A DNA stretch of 64,000 nt. Source: Kiritimatiellia bacterium. Its GTDB lineage: Bacteria; Verrucomicrobiota; Kiritimatiellia; CAIQIC01; JAGNIJ01. The notes beneath the pieces are model-generated. The model did no database searches, was not told the DNA's origin, and was given only the letters and a program-made list of their open reading frames with translations. Below, in pieces: positions 43,874 to 53,000 of this stretch (its first letter is position 1; each line of letters starts with the position of its first letter). The stretch is from the NCBI GenBank assembly GCA_018001225.1, contig JAGNIJ010000019.1, positions 1-64,000 on the forward strand, in the 5' to 3' direction. The position numbers and the translations under genes are program-made.

Positions 43874-44326
43874 TTACTCCGCGACCAGGGTGACAATCAG
43901 GGTCCCCCCCTCGTGGGAGATACCGCCCAGCACCACCGGGATGCGGCGGGTCATGACCACCGTGGTGTTGAGCACCACGTCGTTTCCGCGCATCCACTGG
44001 ACGGCCGCCCGCACCTTGCCCTTGCCGGCGTCCGCGGCGGAGAGGTTCAACTGGAACCCGCTGCCAAGGGAAAGGACGGTTACGCCCGGCAGGTTCACCG
44101 AGGCCGAGCCCTCGCCGATGTGCTTGTAGTACTCGAAGCGGAAGGTGCGTCGAAGCTGGTACTCGATGTTGTCGAGCCGCGAATCCTGCGCGGACGGCTT
44201 GTCGGACGCATGGATCATGGTCGCCTTGAGCGAGACCACGTGCTGCGCCTGCGTCCCGGCCCCGGAAGCCAGCCAGAGCGCGACGGCCAGCCCCAAGCCG
44301 ATTCCAAGCTGTTTACGAGCCCACAT
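43874..44326 (-). CDS. Hypothetical periplasmic protein of the ECF operon
   Basis: A 150-residue protein with a signal peptide (about 1-27, ...SGAGTQAQ) and a mature part rich in beta-strands: HVVSLKATMIHASDKPSAQD, LRRTFRFEYYKHIGEGSASV, LNLSAADAGKGKVRAAVQWM, ending in GGTLIVTLVAE. No catalytic motif seen. It overlaps the anti-sigma gene by 14 bp and has a GGGGG Shine-Dalgarno within that gene. As the third gene of sigma - anti-sigma - exported protein it may be a sensor or an output of the pathway. It converges with the DUF4832-like gene, leaving 5 bp between stops. Confidence 0.6.
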   Translation of the reverse strand: MWARKQLGIGLGLAVALWLASGAGTQAQHVVSLKATMIHASDKPSAQDSRLDNIEYQLRRTFRFEYYKHIGEGSASVNLPGVTVLSLGSGFQLNLSAADAGKGKVRAAVQWMRGNDVVLNTTVVMTRRIPVVLGGISHEGGTLIVTLVAE

Positions 44327-44822
44327 GCGCGCCCCCGTTCTGCTCCTGCACCCAGATGACGACCAAGCCCGACTCCTGATCTTCGTACACCATTGTGGAG
44401 GCCTCGGGCAAGCCGGTTTCCACCCACTCCACGGCGGACGCCGGGGCGCGGGCCAACGCGGGAGCCGCTCCTTCCCCCGCCCGGAACCGGAGCCCGACGA
44501 CCACGGCCGCGGCCACGACCAGCACCGACAGCGCAGCCGCCGCCCAGCGCAACGACAGGCCCGGCCCCAGGACGAGCCCTTTTGCCTCGTCCTCCTTCTC
44601 GAGTCGAATGGCCCGACGCACGTCCGCCCACGCGGCTTCCGCCGTCTGGACCGGCGCGCCCACCCGCGCGCGCAGATGGTCGCCGAGACTCAACCACCGG
44701 TCTCGCACCTCGTTGCAGGACCCGCAACGGCGGATGTGGTTGTACAACTTTTCCTTCCGGCCGACGGACAACTCGCCGTCCATGTCCAGGCTGATCCATT
44801 TCCGGGCCTTGTGACAGTTCAT
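44313..44822 (-). CDS. Anti-sigma factor with zinc-finger domain
   Basis: A 169-residue protein. The N-terminal anti-sigma zinc-binding domain has Cys3 (MNCHKARKWISLDMDGELS), His29 and the CGSC pair in HIRRCGSCNEV (about 29-39), matching the HxxxCxxC ZAS pattern. One transmembrane helix is at about 87-107 (WAAAALSVLVVAAAVVVGL), followed by a periplasmic domain of 60 residues. It would hold the sigma factor encoded just upstream inactive at the membrane until an envelope signal arrives. GAGGGGG precedes the ATG; it overlaps the sigma gene by 4 bp. Confidence 0.85.
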   Translation of the reverse strand: MNCHKARKWISLDMDGELSVGRKEKLYNHIRRCGSCNEVRDRWLSLGDHLRARVGAPVQTAEAAWADVRRAIRLEKEDEAKGLVLGPGLSLRWAAAALSVLVVAAAVVVGLRFRAGEGAAPALARAPASAVEWVETGLPEASTMVYEDQESGLVVIWVQEQNGGAHVGS

Positions 44823-45439
44823 AGCAGCCCCCTCAATTTTCGCTGCATGTGCCGGCGCGCGTAAAACAAGCGCGACATAACCGTCCCCGTGCGGCAATCC
44901 ATGACCTTGGCGATCTCGCCGTACGACAGCCCCTCCAGTTCGCGCAGGGTCAGGGTCATCCGGTGCTCCGGCGACAGTTCCGCCAGGGCGGCGTCGAACA
45001 ACCGGCGGGTCTCCGCGCGTTCGGCCTCCTTGTCCGGACGCGACCGGCGGCTGGCCGCGGGGTTCGGGTCCGCCTGCGTGACCAGGTCCACGTTCTCGGG
45101 CAACGACTGCTCGCCCAGCCGGGCCCGGTGCCGGAGGAAATCGAGGCAGGTGTTGGAAACGATCCGGTACAGCCAGGTGTAGAAGGAGGAGGACTCGCGG
45201 TAGCGGGAGAGGTTTTTCCAAGCCTTGACCCAGGACTGCTGGGACAGGTCCCGGGCATCGTCGGGATTGTTCACCATCCCGCAGGCCAGGCTGAACACCC
45301 GCTGGTGGTACATCTTCATCAGTTCACCGAAAGCTTCCTCTTCCCCATCCCGCGCTTGCTGCACCCAGCGCCGCACCTGGCGCGCGTCCGCGATCTCTTC
45401 GCCCATCTGTTTGGACGCTATGGAATCGCTTCTATTCAT
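44819..45439 (-). CDS. ECF-type RNA polymerase sigma factor (RpoE-like)
   Basis: A 206-residue sigma-70 family protein. Region 2: AFGELMKMYHQRVFSLACGM, DARDLSQQSWVKAWKNLSRY (about 57-77) and FYTWLYRIVSNTCLDFLRHR (about 85-104). Region 4: LSPEHRMTLTLRELEGLSYG, EIAKVMDCRTGTVMSRLFYARRHM (about 170-193). Start ATG 45439 was preferred: the TTG at 45451 would lie upstream of the predicted transcription start. The predicted promoter is at 45452-45480. It heads the operon sigma - anti-sigma - periplasmic protein. Confidence 0.93.
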   Translation of the reverse strand: MNRSDSIASKQMGEEIADARQVRRWVQQARDGEEEAFGELMKMYHQRVFSLACGMVNNPDDARDLSQQSWVKAWKNLSRYRESSSFYTWLYRIVSNTCLDFLRHRARLGEQSLPENVDLVTQADPNPAASRRSRPDKEAERAETRRLFDAALAELSPEHRMTLTLRELEGLSYGEIAKVMDCRTGTVMSRLFYARRHMQRKLRGLL

Positions 45440-45451
45440 GGCCGGCTTCAA

Positions 45452-45480
45452 ACCATAAGGAAAAGCCGCGAGCTTGAAAA
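45452..45480 (-). promoter_or_regulatory. Possible promoter of the ECF operon
   Basis: On the minus strand TTTTCA (45480-45475), 17-bp spacer, TATGGT (45457-45452), 12 nt before the ATG. The -35 box is weak, so an autoregulated ECF promoter is also possible. Confidence 0.35.
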
Positions 45481-45508
45481 TGGAAATATAGGGCGCGGCC
45501 GCCGCGGG

Positions 45509-46456
45509 TCAGGCATCCGGGGGACGGCGCGGGATCCAGCCGTAATTGACGTACTCCCACTCCACCCGCCCGTGGCGCAGGGTCACGACGCCGAATCCTG
45601 CGTCGGTCCCCTTCCGCGGGCCGCGCCACCAGGCTCCGCTGACCGCCCCCCCGGTGATGAACGTGGTGCGCCGCCACCGGATCATCTCGTCCACGTGCAG
45701 GTGGCCCTGCAGCACCAGCAGCAGGTTGTGCGCCTCGCAGAGCTTGAGCACTTCGCGGTTGTTCACCACCACCCGGTGATCCGGCGCCGGCTCCGCCGCG
45801 CCCTCCGTCGCCTGGTAGAACGCCGTCAGCAGGGGCATATGCGTCACGAGGATCACGGACGTGCCGGAGTCCACACCCGCCAGGTCGCCCCGCAGCCATT
45901 CCATCTGGGCGGCGTCCACGAAGCCCCGGTAGTTCCGCTCGGTATCCGTGACCTGGATGGGGTCCAGCAGCACGAAGTGGCAGCCGCCCGCGTCGAACGA
46001 ACGGCAGGTCCGCGGCACGCCCATTTTCTCGCGGAAAATCGCGCGCGGATCGGGGCTGGCCGGAGAGCCGTCCTTCGGCCGGGCGGCGACGAGGTCGTGG
46101 TTGCCGATCGCGGACTCCTTCGGGCCGGGCAGCGAATCCCACATCTCCATGAACGCGTCCCACCGCGGCGCCACCTGCTCCGCCGTGGCGTCGAAGCCGT
46201 CGGTGATGAGGTCGCCGCCCGCGACCACCAGGTCGGGCGCCTGGGTACGCATGGCCTTCGCCGCCATCTCGAGGGCGCGGGGAGTCTCCCACTCGACGCG
46301 GGTATGGACATCCGTGAAGAAAACGAACCGGAACGATTCCCGGGAGGCAACCGGCGCCGACCAGGCCGACCGGCGCGGCAGGCCCAATCCCCAGGCCGCG
46401 CCCGCCGCCGCGAGCGTGCCCAGAAATCCCCTTCTTGTCACCGCGGTCTTGCTCAT
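45509..46456 (-). CDS. Tat-exported calcineurin-like metallophosphoesterase
   Basis: A 315-residue protein with a twin-arginine signal (TRRGFLGTLAAAGAAWGLG, residues 7-25). Metallophosphoesterase motifs in order: FFTDVHTR (about 45-52), VVAGGDLITDGF (about 77-88, GD box), AIGNHDLV (about 116-123, GNHD), VTHMPLL (about 205) and LQGHLHVDEM (about 247-256, GHxH). It should act in the periplasm on a phosphoester that cannot be named from sequence. Start overlaps the stop of the VanZ-like gene by 4 bp. Confidence 0.87.
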   Translation of the reverse strand: MSKTAVTRRGFLGTLAAAGAAWGLGLPRRSAWSAPVASRESFRFVFFTDVHTRVEWETPRALEMAAKAMRTQAPDLVVAGGDLITDGFDATAEQVAPRWDAFMEMWDSLPGPKESAIGNHDLVAARPKDGSPASPDPRAIFREKMGVPRTCRSFDAGGCHFVLLDPIQVTDTERNYRGFVDAAQMEWLRGDLAGVDSGTSVILVTHMPLLTAFYQATEGAAEPAPDHRVVVNNREVLKLCEAHNLLLVLQGHLHVDEMIRWRRTTFITGGAVSGAWWRGPRKGTDAGFGVVTLRHGRVEWEYVNYGWIPRRPPDA

Positions 46457-47709
46457 GAAGCCGGCTCTTTCAGTCTGCGGCACGCCACGTGCTCGATCAG
46501 CAGCAGTCCCAGCATGCCCGCCATGAATAAGCCCCGAACCTGGCCTTCCGTCAAGCGGGTGATGAGCGTGGCGCTGACCGGACTGCTGAACGGCCGGGCC
46601 GGATCGTGGTACTCGCGGGCCAGCCAGGACTCCCGCGCCGTGAAGCTGTATCGCGAAAGCCGCAGGGTGTTGCCGAAGTATAACTCCAGCAGGCGGTTCT
46701 CCCGCCAGGCGATGGTGGCGTGTCCGCGCAGTGCCTCGGTATCGCCCCGCATTTCCCAGGCCCGCTCCAGGTTCTTGTCGCGACAGTACAGGTGTACGCG
46801 CGCCTCGTGCGTGAAGGGATCGGTCACCGGGGTCCAGGTGCGCAGGAATTCCTGGTACCGGGCCAAGTCCCGGAACGCGTCGAGCCGCTCCGCGACCTCC
46901 CCGGCCCGGGCCCGGTCCAGGCTGCGAAGGTCTTCCTTCGTGAAGCGGGAATAAAAACAGCCCACCTCCGGATCCAGGTGCCGGTACCCGTACTCGGCCA
47001 TCATGCTGTAGGTGTGCCGCAGCGCGCCAACCGCCGGCCAGCGGCGCGTGTAGCGATCCACGCGCGGCGGCGTATTGGAAAGGCACAGCGCCAGCAGGGC
47101 CAGGTGCGCCATACCCAGCCGGCAGACCACGCGCACGGAGCGCCGCGCAACCGGCCCGCGGATGAAGGCCGGCCGCAGGCCGGCGGCCAGCAGCACCTGG
47201 ATGAGCCCGACGGCCTGGATGTTCAGCCACACGTCGCGAAGGCCGAACACGCGCCGCGGCGTCAGCCACTGGATTACCTCGTCCATCGTGCCGAGCAGTG
47301 CGCCGAGCCAGCCGGCGGCCAGGTAGATCATCGGGTCGCGCATCCGGTGGCCGAACGCGCGGAACGACAGCAGGCCGAGCACGCCGTACTCGATAAAATG
47401 GACCGCCTCCTCCGGGTTGGCGCGCAGGCGCCAGGAGAGAAACGCGTAGAGCAGCGTGATGGCCACCACCCACGCCGCGGCCCGGCCGCGGCCCGGTGCG
47501 CGAGACCGTAGCAGCCCGCCAAGGGCCATCCCCGCGGCCAGCAAGAGCACGGCCAGCACGCCGTACAGGAACAGGATCCGCCCCCCGTGCTCCGTCACCC
47601 AGGTCTGGATCGCGCGAGCGAGCGGGATGGTCAGGTAGATCGCCAGGGTCCAGCCGGCGACGGCCAGCCAGGACAGCCACTCCCGTTCGCGTGGAGATTG
47701 ATCAAACAT
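46453..47709 (-). CDS. VanZ-like membrane protein
   Basis: A 418-residue protein with about six transmembrane segments in the N-terminal half and one near the C-terminus. The VanZ-like motif is clear: VHFIEYGVLGLLSFRAF (about 103-119), then GWLGALLGTMDEVIQWLTPR (about 133-152) and RDVWLNIQAVGL. Residues 205-380 form a soluble, probably periplasmic domain with RHTYSMMAEYGYRHLDPEVG. VanZ in enterococci gives low-level teicoplanin resistance by an unknown mechanism; most homologues have no known role. Coupled to the phosphoesterase gene by overlap. Confidence 0.75.
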   Translation of the reverse strand: MFDQSPREREWLSWLAVAGWTLAIYLTIPLARAIQTWVTEHGGRILFLYGVLAVLLLAAGMALGGLLRSRAPGRGRAAAWVVAITLLYAFLSWRLRANPEEAVHFIEYGVLGLLSFRAFGHRMRDPMIYLAAGWLGALLGTMDEVIQWLTPRRVFGLRDVWLNIQAVGLIQVLLAAGLRPAFIRGPVARRSVRVVCRLGMAHLALLALCLSNTPPRVDRYTRRWPAVGALRHTYSMMAEYGYRHLDPEVGCFYSRFTKEDLRSLDRARAGEVAERLDAFRDLARYQEFLRTWTPVTDPFTHEARVHLYCRDKNLERAWEMRGDTEALRGHATIAWRENRLLELYFGNTLRLSRYSFTARESWLAREYHDPARPFSSPVSATLITRLTEGQVRGLFMAGMLGLLLIEHVACRRLKEPAS

Positions 47710-47757
47710 CTTCGGCGTCTCGCTGTTTCTGCGGGGGGCGGCGTTCGCTCCGCATTC

Positions 47758-47818
47758 CTGTAGCTCCGGCGCTCCGCCGCCGGAGATTCCTTCCGCCGAC
47801 GGAGCGGCGGAACTACAG
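47758..47818. repeat. Palindromic intergenic repeat (CTGTAG...CTACAG type)
   Basis: Begins CTGTAGCTCCGGCGCTCCGC and ends GGAGCGGCGGAACTACAG; imperfect arms. It lies downstream of malQ and upstream of the VanZ-like gene. Related to 208-260. Confidence 0.7.
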
Positions 47819-47850
47819 TCTGCCGATCAGGCTGAAAGTGGCCGCCAGGT

Positions 47851-49380
47851 TCACGGAACCCGGCCGGTCTCCTCGGTCAACTGCCGGAGCCGCTCCTCCA
47901 TCGCCGGGGTCAACTGCTCCCACGCGAAGCGCCAGGTCCAGTTGCCGCTCGTCGTGCCGGGCACGTTCATCCGGGCCTCGGTCCCGAGCCCCAGGACGTC
48001 CTGCAGCGGAAAGACCACGGTGTTGGCCTTCGAATGCATGGCGAGCCGGATCAGGTCCCAGTGGATCTCGCTCCCGTCGGTCTTGAGGTAATCCAGGATC
48101 GACCGGCGTTCCTTCTCGATATCCTCGCGCGAGCGCGTGCTGTTCTGCCCCGGCTCGCTACGGAACCAGCCCACGGTGGTGTCGTTGTCGTGCGTGCCGG
48201 AATACACGGCGCAGTTCGGCGGGTAGCTCTCGGGCCGGTAGTCCGCGGCCTTGGCGTCGTTGCCGAACGCGAACTGGAGGATCCGCATGCCCGGGAACTG
48301 GAAATGGTCGCGGAGCTGCTCCACGGCAGGCGTAATGACGCCGAGGTCCTCCGCGATGATCGGCAGCCGGCCGAGTTCGCGGATGAGCGCGTTGAAAAGA
48401 TCCGCGCCCGGCCCGGGCACCCAGCGCCCGTTGATCGCGGTCGTTTCGTGTCCCGGGATTTCCCAGTAGGCCTCGAAGCCGCGGAAGTGGTCGATCCGGA
48501 CGATGTCCACCTGGTCGAAGATATGGCGCATCCGCTTGACCCACCACGCGTAGCCGGTCTCTCGGTGCGCGTCCCAGCGGTAGAGCGGGTTGCCCCAGAG
48601 CTGGCCCGTCGCGCTGAAATAATCCGGCGGCACGCCGGCGACGATCGTCGGGAAGCCGTGCTCGTCGAGGTGGAACAGCTCCGGGTGCGCCCAGACGTCC
48701 GCGCTGTCATGGGCGACGAAGATCGGGATGTCGCCGACGATCTGGACCCCGCGCTTGTGGCAGTACTTACGCAGCCGCGCCCACTGGTCGGCGAAGAGGA
48801 ACTGCTCGATCTTCACGTTGCGGATGGACGTCTTGAACCGGCGCGCGGCGGCCTTCAGCGCGGCCGGATCCCGCTGCGCCAGCTCCGGCTCCCACGTGGT
48901 CCACGGCTTGAGCTCGTGCGCGTTCTTGAGGGCGAAGAACAGCGCGAAGTCGTCGAGCCAATCCGCGTTCTTATGGCAGAAATGCTCGAAGGCCTCGCGC
49001 TTGCTTTTCCCGGCGCGCTTGTCGAACGAGCGGCACGCGGTCTGCAGCACCTCGTTGCGCGCGAGGAGCACGGGCCCGAAGTCCACGTGGTCCCGCGGGA
49101 ATTCGGGAAAGCGGGCCAGCCGCGACCGCGAAACGAGCCCCTCGCGGGCCAGCAGGTCGAAGCTGATCCACTGCGGGTTGCCCGCGAACGTCGAGAGCGA
49201 CTGGTAAGGCGAATCCGCGTAGCCCGTCGGCCCGAGCGGCAGGATCTGCCACAGCTGCTGCTTCGCGGCCTGCAGCTTGTCCACGAACAGCCGCGCTTGC
49301 GGCCCGATTTCCCCGAGCCCGTACGGCCCGGGCAACGACGTGGGATGGAGCAGAATGCCGCTGGCTCGGGGGAAGTTCAT
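47851..49380 (-). CDS. malQ: 4-alpha-glucanotransferase
   Basis: GH77 amylomaltase: transfers alpha-1,4-glucan segments in maltodextrin and glycogen metabolism. 509 residues, typical of the bacterial/plant D-enzyme type. Motifs: RASGILLHPTSLPGPYGLGE (about 5-24), ILPLGPTGYADSPYQSLSTF (about 46-65), GDIPIFVAHDSADVW (about 217-231), VRIDHFRGFEAYWEIPG (about 293-309, nucleophile Asp), IAEDLGVITP (about 340-349, acid/base Glu) and YSGTHDNDTTVGWF. AGGAGA precedes ATG by about 10 bases. gtrA lies 27 bp upstream on the same strand; a functional link is not evident. Confidence 0.96.
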   Translation of the reverse strand: MNFPRASGILLHPTSLPGPYGLGEIGPQARLFVDKLQAAKQQLWQILPLGPTGYADSPYQSLSTFAGNPQWISFDLLAREGLVSRSRLARFPEFPRDHVDFGPVLLARNEVLQTACRSFDKRAGKSKREAFEHFCHKNADWLDDFALFFALKNAHELKPWTTWEPELAQRDPAALKAAARRFKTSIRNVKIEQFLFADQWARLRKYCHKRGVQIVGDIPIFVAHDSADVWAHPELFHLDEHGFPTIVAGVPPDYFSATGQLWGNPLYRWDAHRETGYAWWVKRMRHIFDQVDIVRIDHFRGFEAYWEIPGHETTAINGRWVPGPGADLFNALIRELGRLPIIAEDLGVITPAVEQLRDHFQFPGMRILQFAFGNDAKAADYRPESYPPNCAVYSGTHDNDTTVGWFRSEPGQNSTRSREDIEKERRSILDYLKTDGSEIHWDLIRLAMHSKANTVVFPLQDVLGLGTEARMNVPGTTSGNWTWRFAWEQLTPAMEERLRQLTEETGRVP

Positions 49381-49407
49381 GACGGGCTGTCTCCTGTGGG
49401 ATAAGGG

Positions 49408-49902
49408 TTATCCTTTGAAAATGATGTATTTCCGGCACACGTAGTTGATCATCACCGAGGCCACCATGTTGACCAGGTAGGCGAACGAGGTCTCCCACGC
49501 GAAGAACCGGATCAGCATGCCGCCCAGCACGGTACCGATTACCCAACTGATGATCGACACCACATAGAAGAGCGTGATCTCCTTCGCGCGCGAGTGCTTG
49601 CCGGGCTTGAACACCCACAGCACGTTCAACACGTACGCCGTCAGGTTGCCGAAGAAAAACGTGATGGTCTTGATCAGGTAGTAACGCTTCTCCCGGGTCA
49701 GGTCGTCCACCGGCGCGACATCCAGCCCCAGCATGCGGACCAGCGGGTCATCCACGCCCAGCGCGGGAAACACCTTCCAGGCCAGGAGGTTGAACAGCAC
49801 GATATCCACCGCGGTCGCCGCGCCCCCGCACATGGCGTACTTGATGAACTGGATGAACGGGTGCGCCTCCCGCTGGAAAAACTGCCGGATGATGTGCTTC
49901 AT
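49408..49902 (-). CDS. GtrA family membrane protein
   Basis: A 164-residue protein with four transmembrane helices. It begins FIQFIKYAMCGGAATAVDIVLFNLL, the GtrA hallmark, then a polar loop (about 55-75, DVAPVDDLTREKR) that is longer than usual, then KTITFFFGNLTAYVLNVLWVF, FYVVSIISWVIGTVL and VNMVASVMINYVCRKYIIF. GtrA-type proteins help move or handle undecaprenyl-linked sugars in cell-surface glycosylation. ATG 49902 is 8 nt from a -10 box. Confidence 0.87.
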   Translation of the reverse strand: MKHIIRQFFQREAHPFIQFIKYAMCGGAATAVDIVLFNLLAWKVFPALGVDDPLVRMLGLDVAPVDDLTREKRYYLIKTITFFFGNLTAYVLNVLWVFKPGKHSRAKEITLFYVVSIISWVIGTVLGGMLIRFFAWETSFAYLVNMVASVMINYVCRKYIIFKG

Positions 49903-49910
49903 GGCCCGGC

Positions 49911-49940
49911 ACGCTATCGGATTGACCGCCAGCCCGTCAA
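49911..49940 (-). promoter_or_regulatory. Promoter of gtrA-malQ
   Basis: On the minus strand TTGACG, about 18-bp spacer, TAGCGT (49916-49911); 8 nt to the ATG, so the leader would be only about 2 nt. Confidence 0.45.
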
Positions 49941-49965
49941 GCCACGGCATGGAGCCACTTTCGAG

Positions 49966-49994
49966 TTCGCATGAGACGGCGGGCCCGGTATGCT
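49966..49994 (+). promoter_or_regulatory. Possible promoter of the AddB-like gene
   Basis: TTCGCA (49966-49971), 17-bp spacer, TATGCT (49989-49994), exactly 6 nt before ATG 50001. Confidence 0.4.
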
Positions 49995-50000
49995 TCCGGC

Positions 50001-53000
50001 ATGGAGCGCGGGACCCTGATCGTGTTCATGACCGAGGCGGCGCGGCGGCAGTACATGCGGCGCGCCGCGCTGGACAGGGGATTTGTCGACGCGGAAGACG
50101 TCACGACCTTCACTCGGCTGCGGGCCGCGTGCGGGGCGGCCGCCCGCCGCGCCGGGCTTCTCGACCGGCCCGAGGCGGACGGCGTGGCGCGCGCGATGCT
50201 CCACCTGGCCTCGGCCGTCGAGGCCGCGGCGGAGTATGCCGGGCAGGGCGTCCTCGGTCGGGCCGCGCCCGCGGCCCTGGCCGAGGCCCTGGAAAGCATG
50301 ATCCATACCCTGGCGCCGTTCGGCGACACGGCGGAGGCGATCCACGCGTGGCTCCTGCACAGGCCCGCGGACAGCAAGGGCCGGCAACTGGGCCAGTTGT
50401 ATGCCCTCTACCGGCGGCGCCTCCGGGACTCCGGGCTGGCGGATACGCGGGACGTCAACGCCGCGGTGCTCCGCCTCCTGCGGGGCCCCCGATCCGCCTG
50501 GCCGCCCGTACTCTCGGTGCCGGAGCGGGTTCTTCATTTCCGCGCGCTGACATGGCTCGACCCCTTCGCGGAGCAATTCGTCGGCGCCCTCGCCGGGACC
50601 CTCGGGAAAAAGCGCGTTCTGTTGTCGTCCACCCTGCCGCCGGCCCACGCGGAACGGATGGAGGACCGGCTGGCCGCGCAGATCCGGACGGAGGTCCTGG
50701 CCGGACTCGAACAGGAATCCTGGAGCGCCTGGACCGAGGGACTCGGCGATGCCATGGCCGTGGAGGACGCCCAACTGGCGGCCGACAGCCGCGACCGGCT
50801 GTCTTTCATCCGGTCCGCGGGCCTGCAGGGCGAGGTGGAGGATCTCGCGCGGCGCATCCGCCGCGAACTGGATGAGAACGGCGTGCCGGCCGAGCGCATC
50901 GCGCTGGTTCTGCGCCAACCGGACGAGTACCTGGACACGATGGCCCGGGTCTTCCGGGAATTCCGCATCCCGTTCTTCTGCCGCCAGGGGCGCCCGGTAG
51001 CGGCCGCCGCCCCCGTCCGCGTGCTCCTGGCCCTGCTCCACTTTCCGTCGGACCCGACCCGGGAACGGCTCTGCGCGCTGCTTCAATCCCCCGCCCTGGC
51101 CTGGCCGGGGCTCGGCAACCTGGAGGCCCGGCAGGAAGCCGCACACCTCGTCGAAACCTCCGGCATCGGGCCGGTCCTGCAACGCGAGGATTGGCTCACG
51201 CCCGGCCGCGTGCCGGAATCCCTGCGCGCGCCCGTGGCCTCGATCCTGTCGAACCTGGGGCTTTGGCAGCCGGCCGCCCGGGAGTCGCCGCTTCACGAGC
51301 ACGCCCGCCGCGCGCGCGACCTGGCGGAGCAGCTCGGGCTGGCGGCGTCCCCCGCCGCGCCGGAATTCGACGACGGCCGCCACGCGCTCGAGAAGGCGCT
51401 CGACCTCCTGCGCCGCCTCGAAGCGGACCGTGGCGCCGACGCGCCCCTCGCGCGGAGCGGCTTTCTCGACCTCTTCACCCGGCTCCTGGCGGAGCCGACG
51501 AGGCTCCCCGGCTCCAGCGCGGAATACGGTGTCTGGGTGGTCGCCCCGGCGGACATGGCCGGCCTGGCGTTCGACGTGGTCCTCATCGCCGGCCTGAACG
51601 AGGGCTCGTTCCCAGCCATCACACGCGAGGACGCCGTCTTCAGCGACGAGGAGCGCTCCGCGCTGCGCAAGGCCCTGGAACGCCAGGGCGTGAAGCTGCC
51701 GCAGTGGGGACTTCCCCTGCTGTCCATCCGCTCCGCGCAGGAGCGCGTGCTCTTCTTGGCCTGCCTGGGCGCCGCGCGGGAACGTCTGGTGCTGTCCTGC
51801 CGGACGACGGACGGCGACGGGCGCCAGCTCAATCCCGGCGATTTTTTCCGGAGCCTGTGGGCCCTGGCCGGCGATCCCGGTGGGGGCCTGGCGGAAGCCG
51901 GCGAATCCTGGCGCAGCACGCTGCCCCTGCCGCTCTGCCGCACGCCGGCGGAAGCGCGCCGGCGGCTGGGCCGGCTGGTCGAAGACCCCGCGTCGGCCGC
52001 GGAAACCGAGCGCGCCCTGCTGCAGGCGCTGCCCGCGGCGGCGGGCGGGCCCAGCCCGATCGCCCACGCGATTTGCGTCGAGCACGCGCGCGAAGCCTTC
52101 TTCAACCGCCGCGGGACGGAGCACCCGTCGGCCGGGCCCTACTGCGGCAAGATCGACCGGCCCGCCGCCCGGAAACAGGTCGAGGCTTGGCTCGCCGCCC
52201 GCGGCGCCTTGAGCCCGACGGCGCTCGAATCGCTCGCGCGCTGCCGCTACCGGTTCTTCCTCGGCACCGTGTGCCGGCTGGGGCCGGCGCGGCTCCAAGA
52301 GGACGCACCGGACGCCATGGACCGCGGCCGCGTGATCCACGAGGTGCTCGAACAAATCTACCGGGGCCTGTGCGGCGGCGACGGCCAGCCGGAGGTGCTG
52401 TCGGATGCCGACCGCGCCGAGTTCGCCGAACTGCGCACGGTCCGGGCGTGGGCCGTCGAGGAAAAGCCGGGCGGCTGGCGTCTGCGCCGGCGGCCGGGGC
52501 CGTCAGGGGCCCGCTCCCTTCCCCTTGTCACGCTGGACGCCGGCCCGGTGGAGCGGTACCTGGACTACGCGCACCGGGTAGCCGCCGCGGTCTGCGCCCG
52601 CGCGGAGAAGGAAGGCTACCTCCTGGGCGACCCCGGGGTCTGGGAAACCGAGAAACCCAAGATCGCGCGCATCGCGGAAAACTACCTGTCCATCGATTTT
52701 AGCGGGGCGGCCGAAGAACGCCGGTACCCGGCGCTCTTCGAGCTGGCATTCGGCGGGAAAGACCAGCCCGAACTCCGGCTCGGACCGGAGGATGGCGGCG
52801 TGCGGGTTCACGGGCGGGTGGACCGCGTGGATCTGATCTTCGATGAGGCCGGGCGCCTGGCCAAACTGCTGGTCGCGGATTACAAGGGCGCCGGGCGCGG
52901 CGGCCTCTCCCCCGAAAAATACGCGGAGGAAATCGCGGAGAGCCTCGACTGCCAGCTGCCCGTGTACGGCTTCGCCGCGCAGCAGGCGCTGTTCGGCCGG

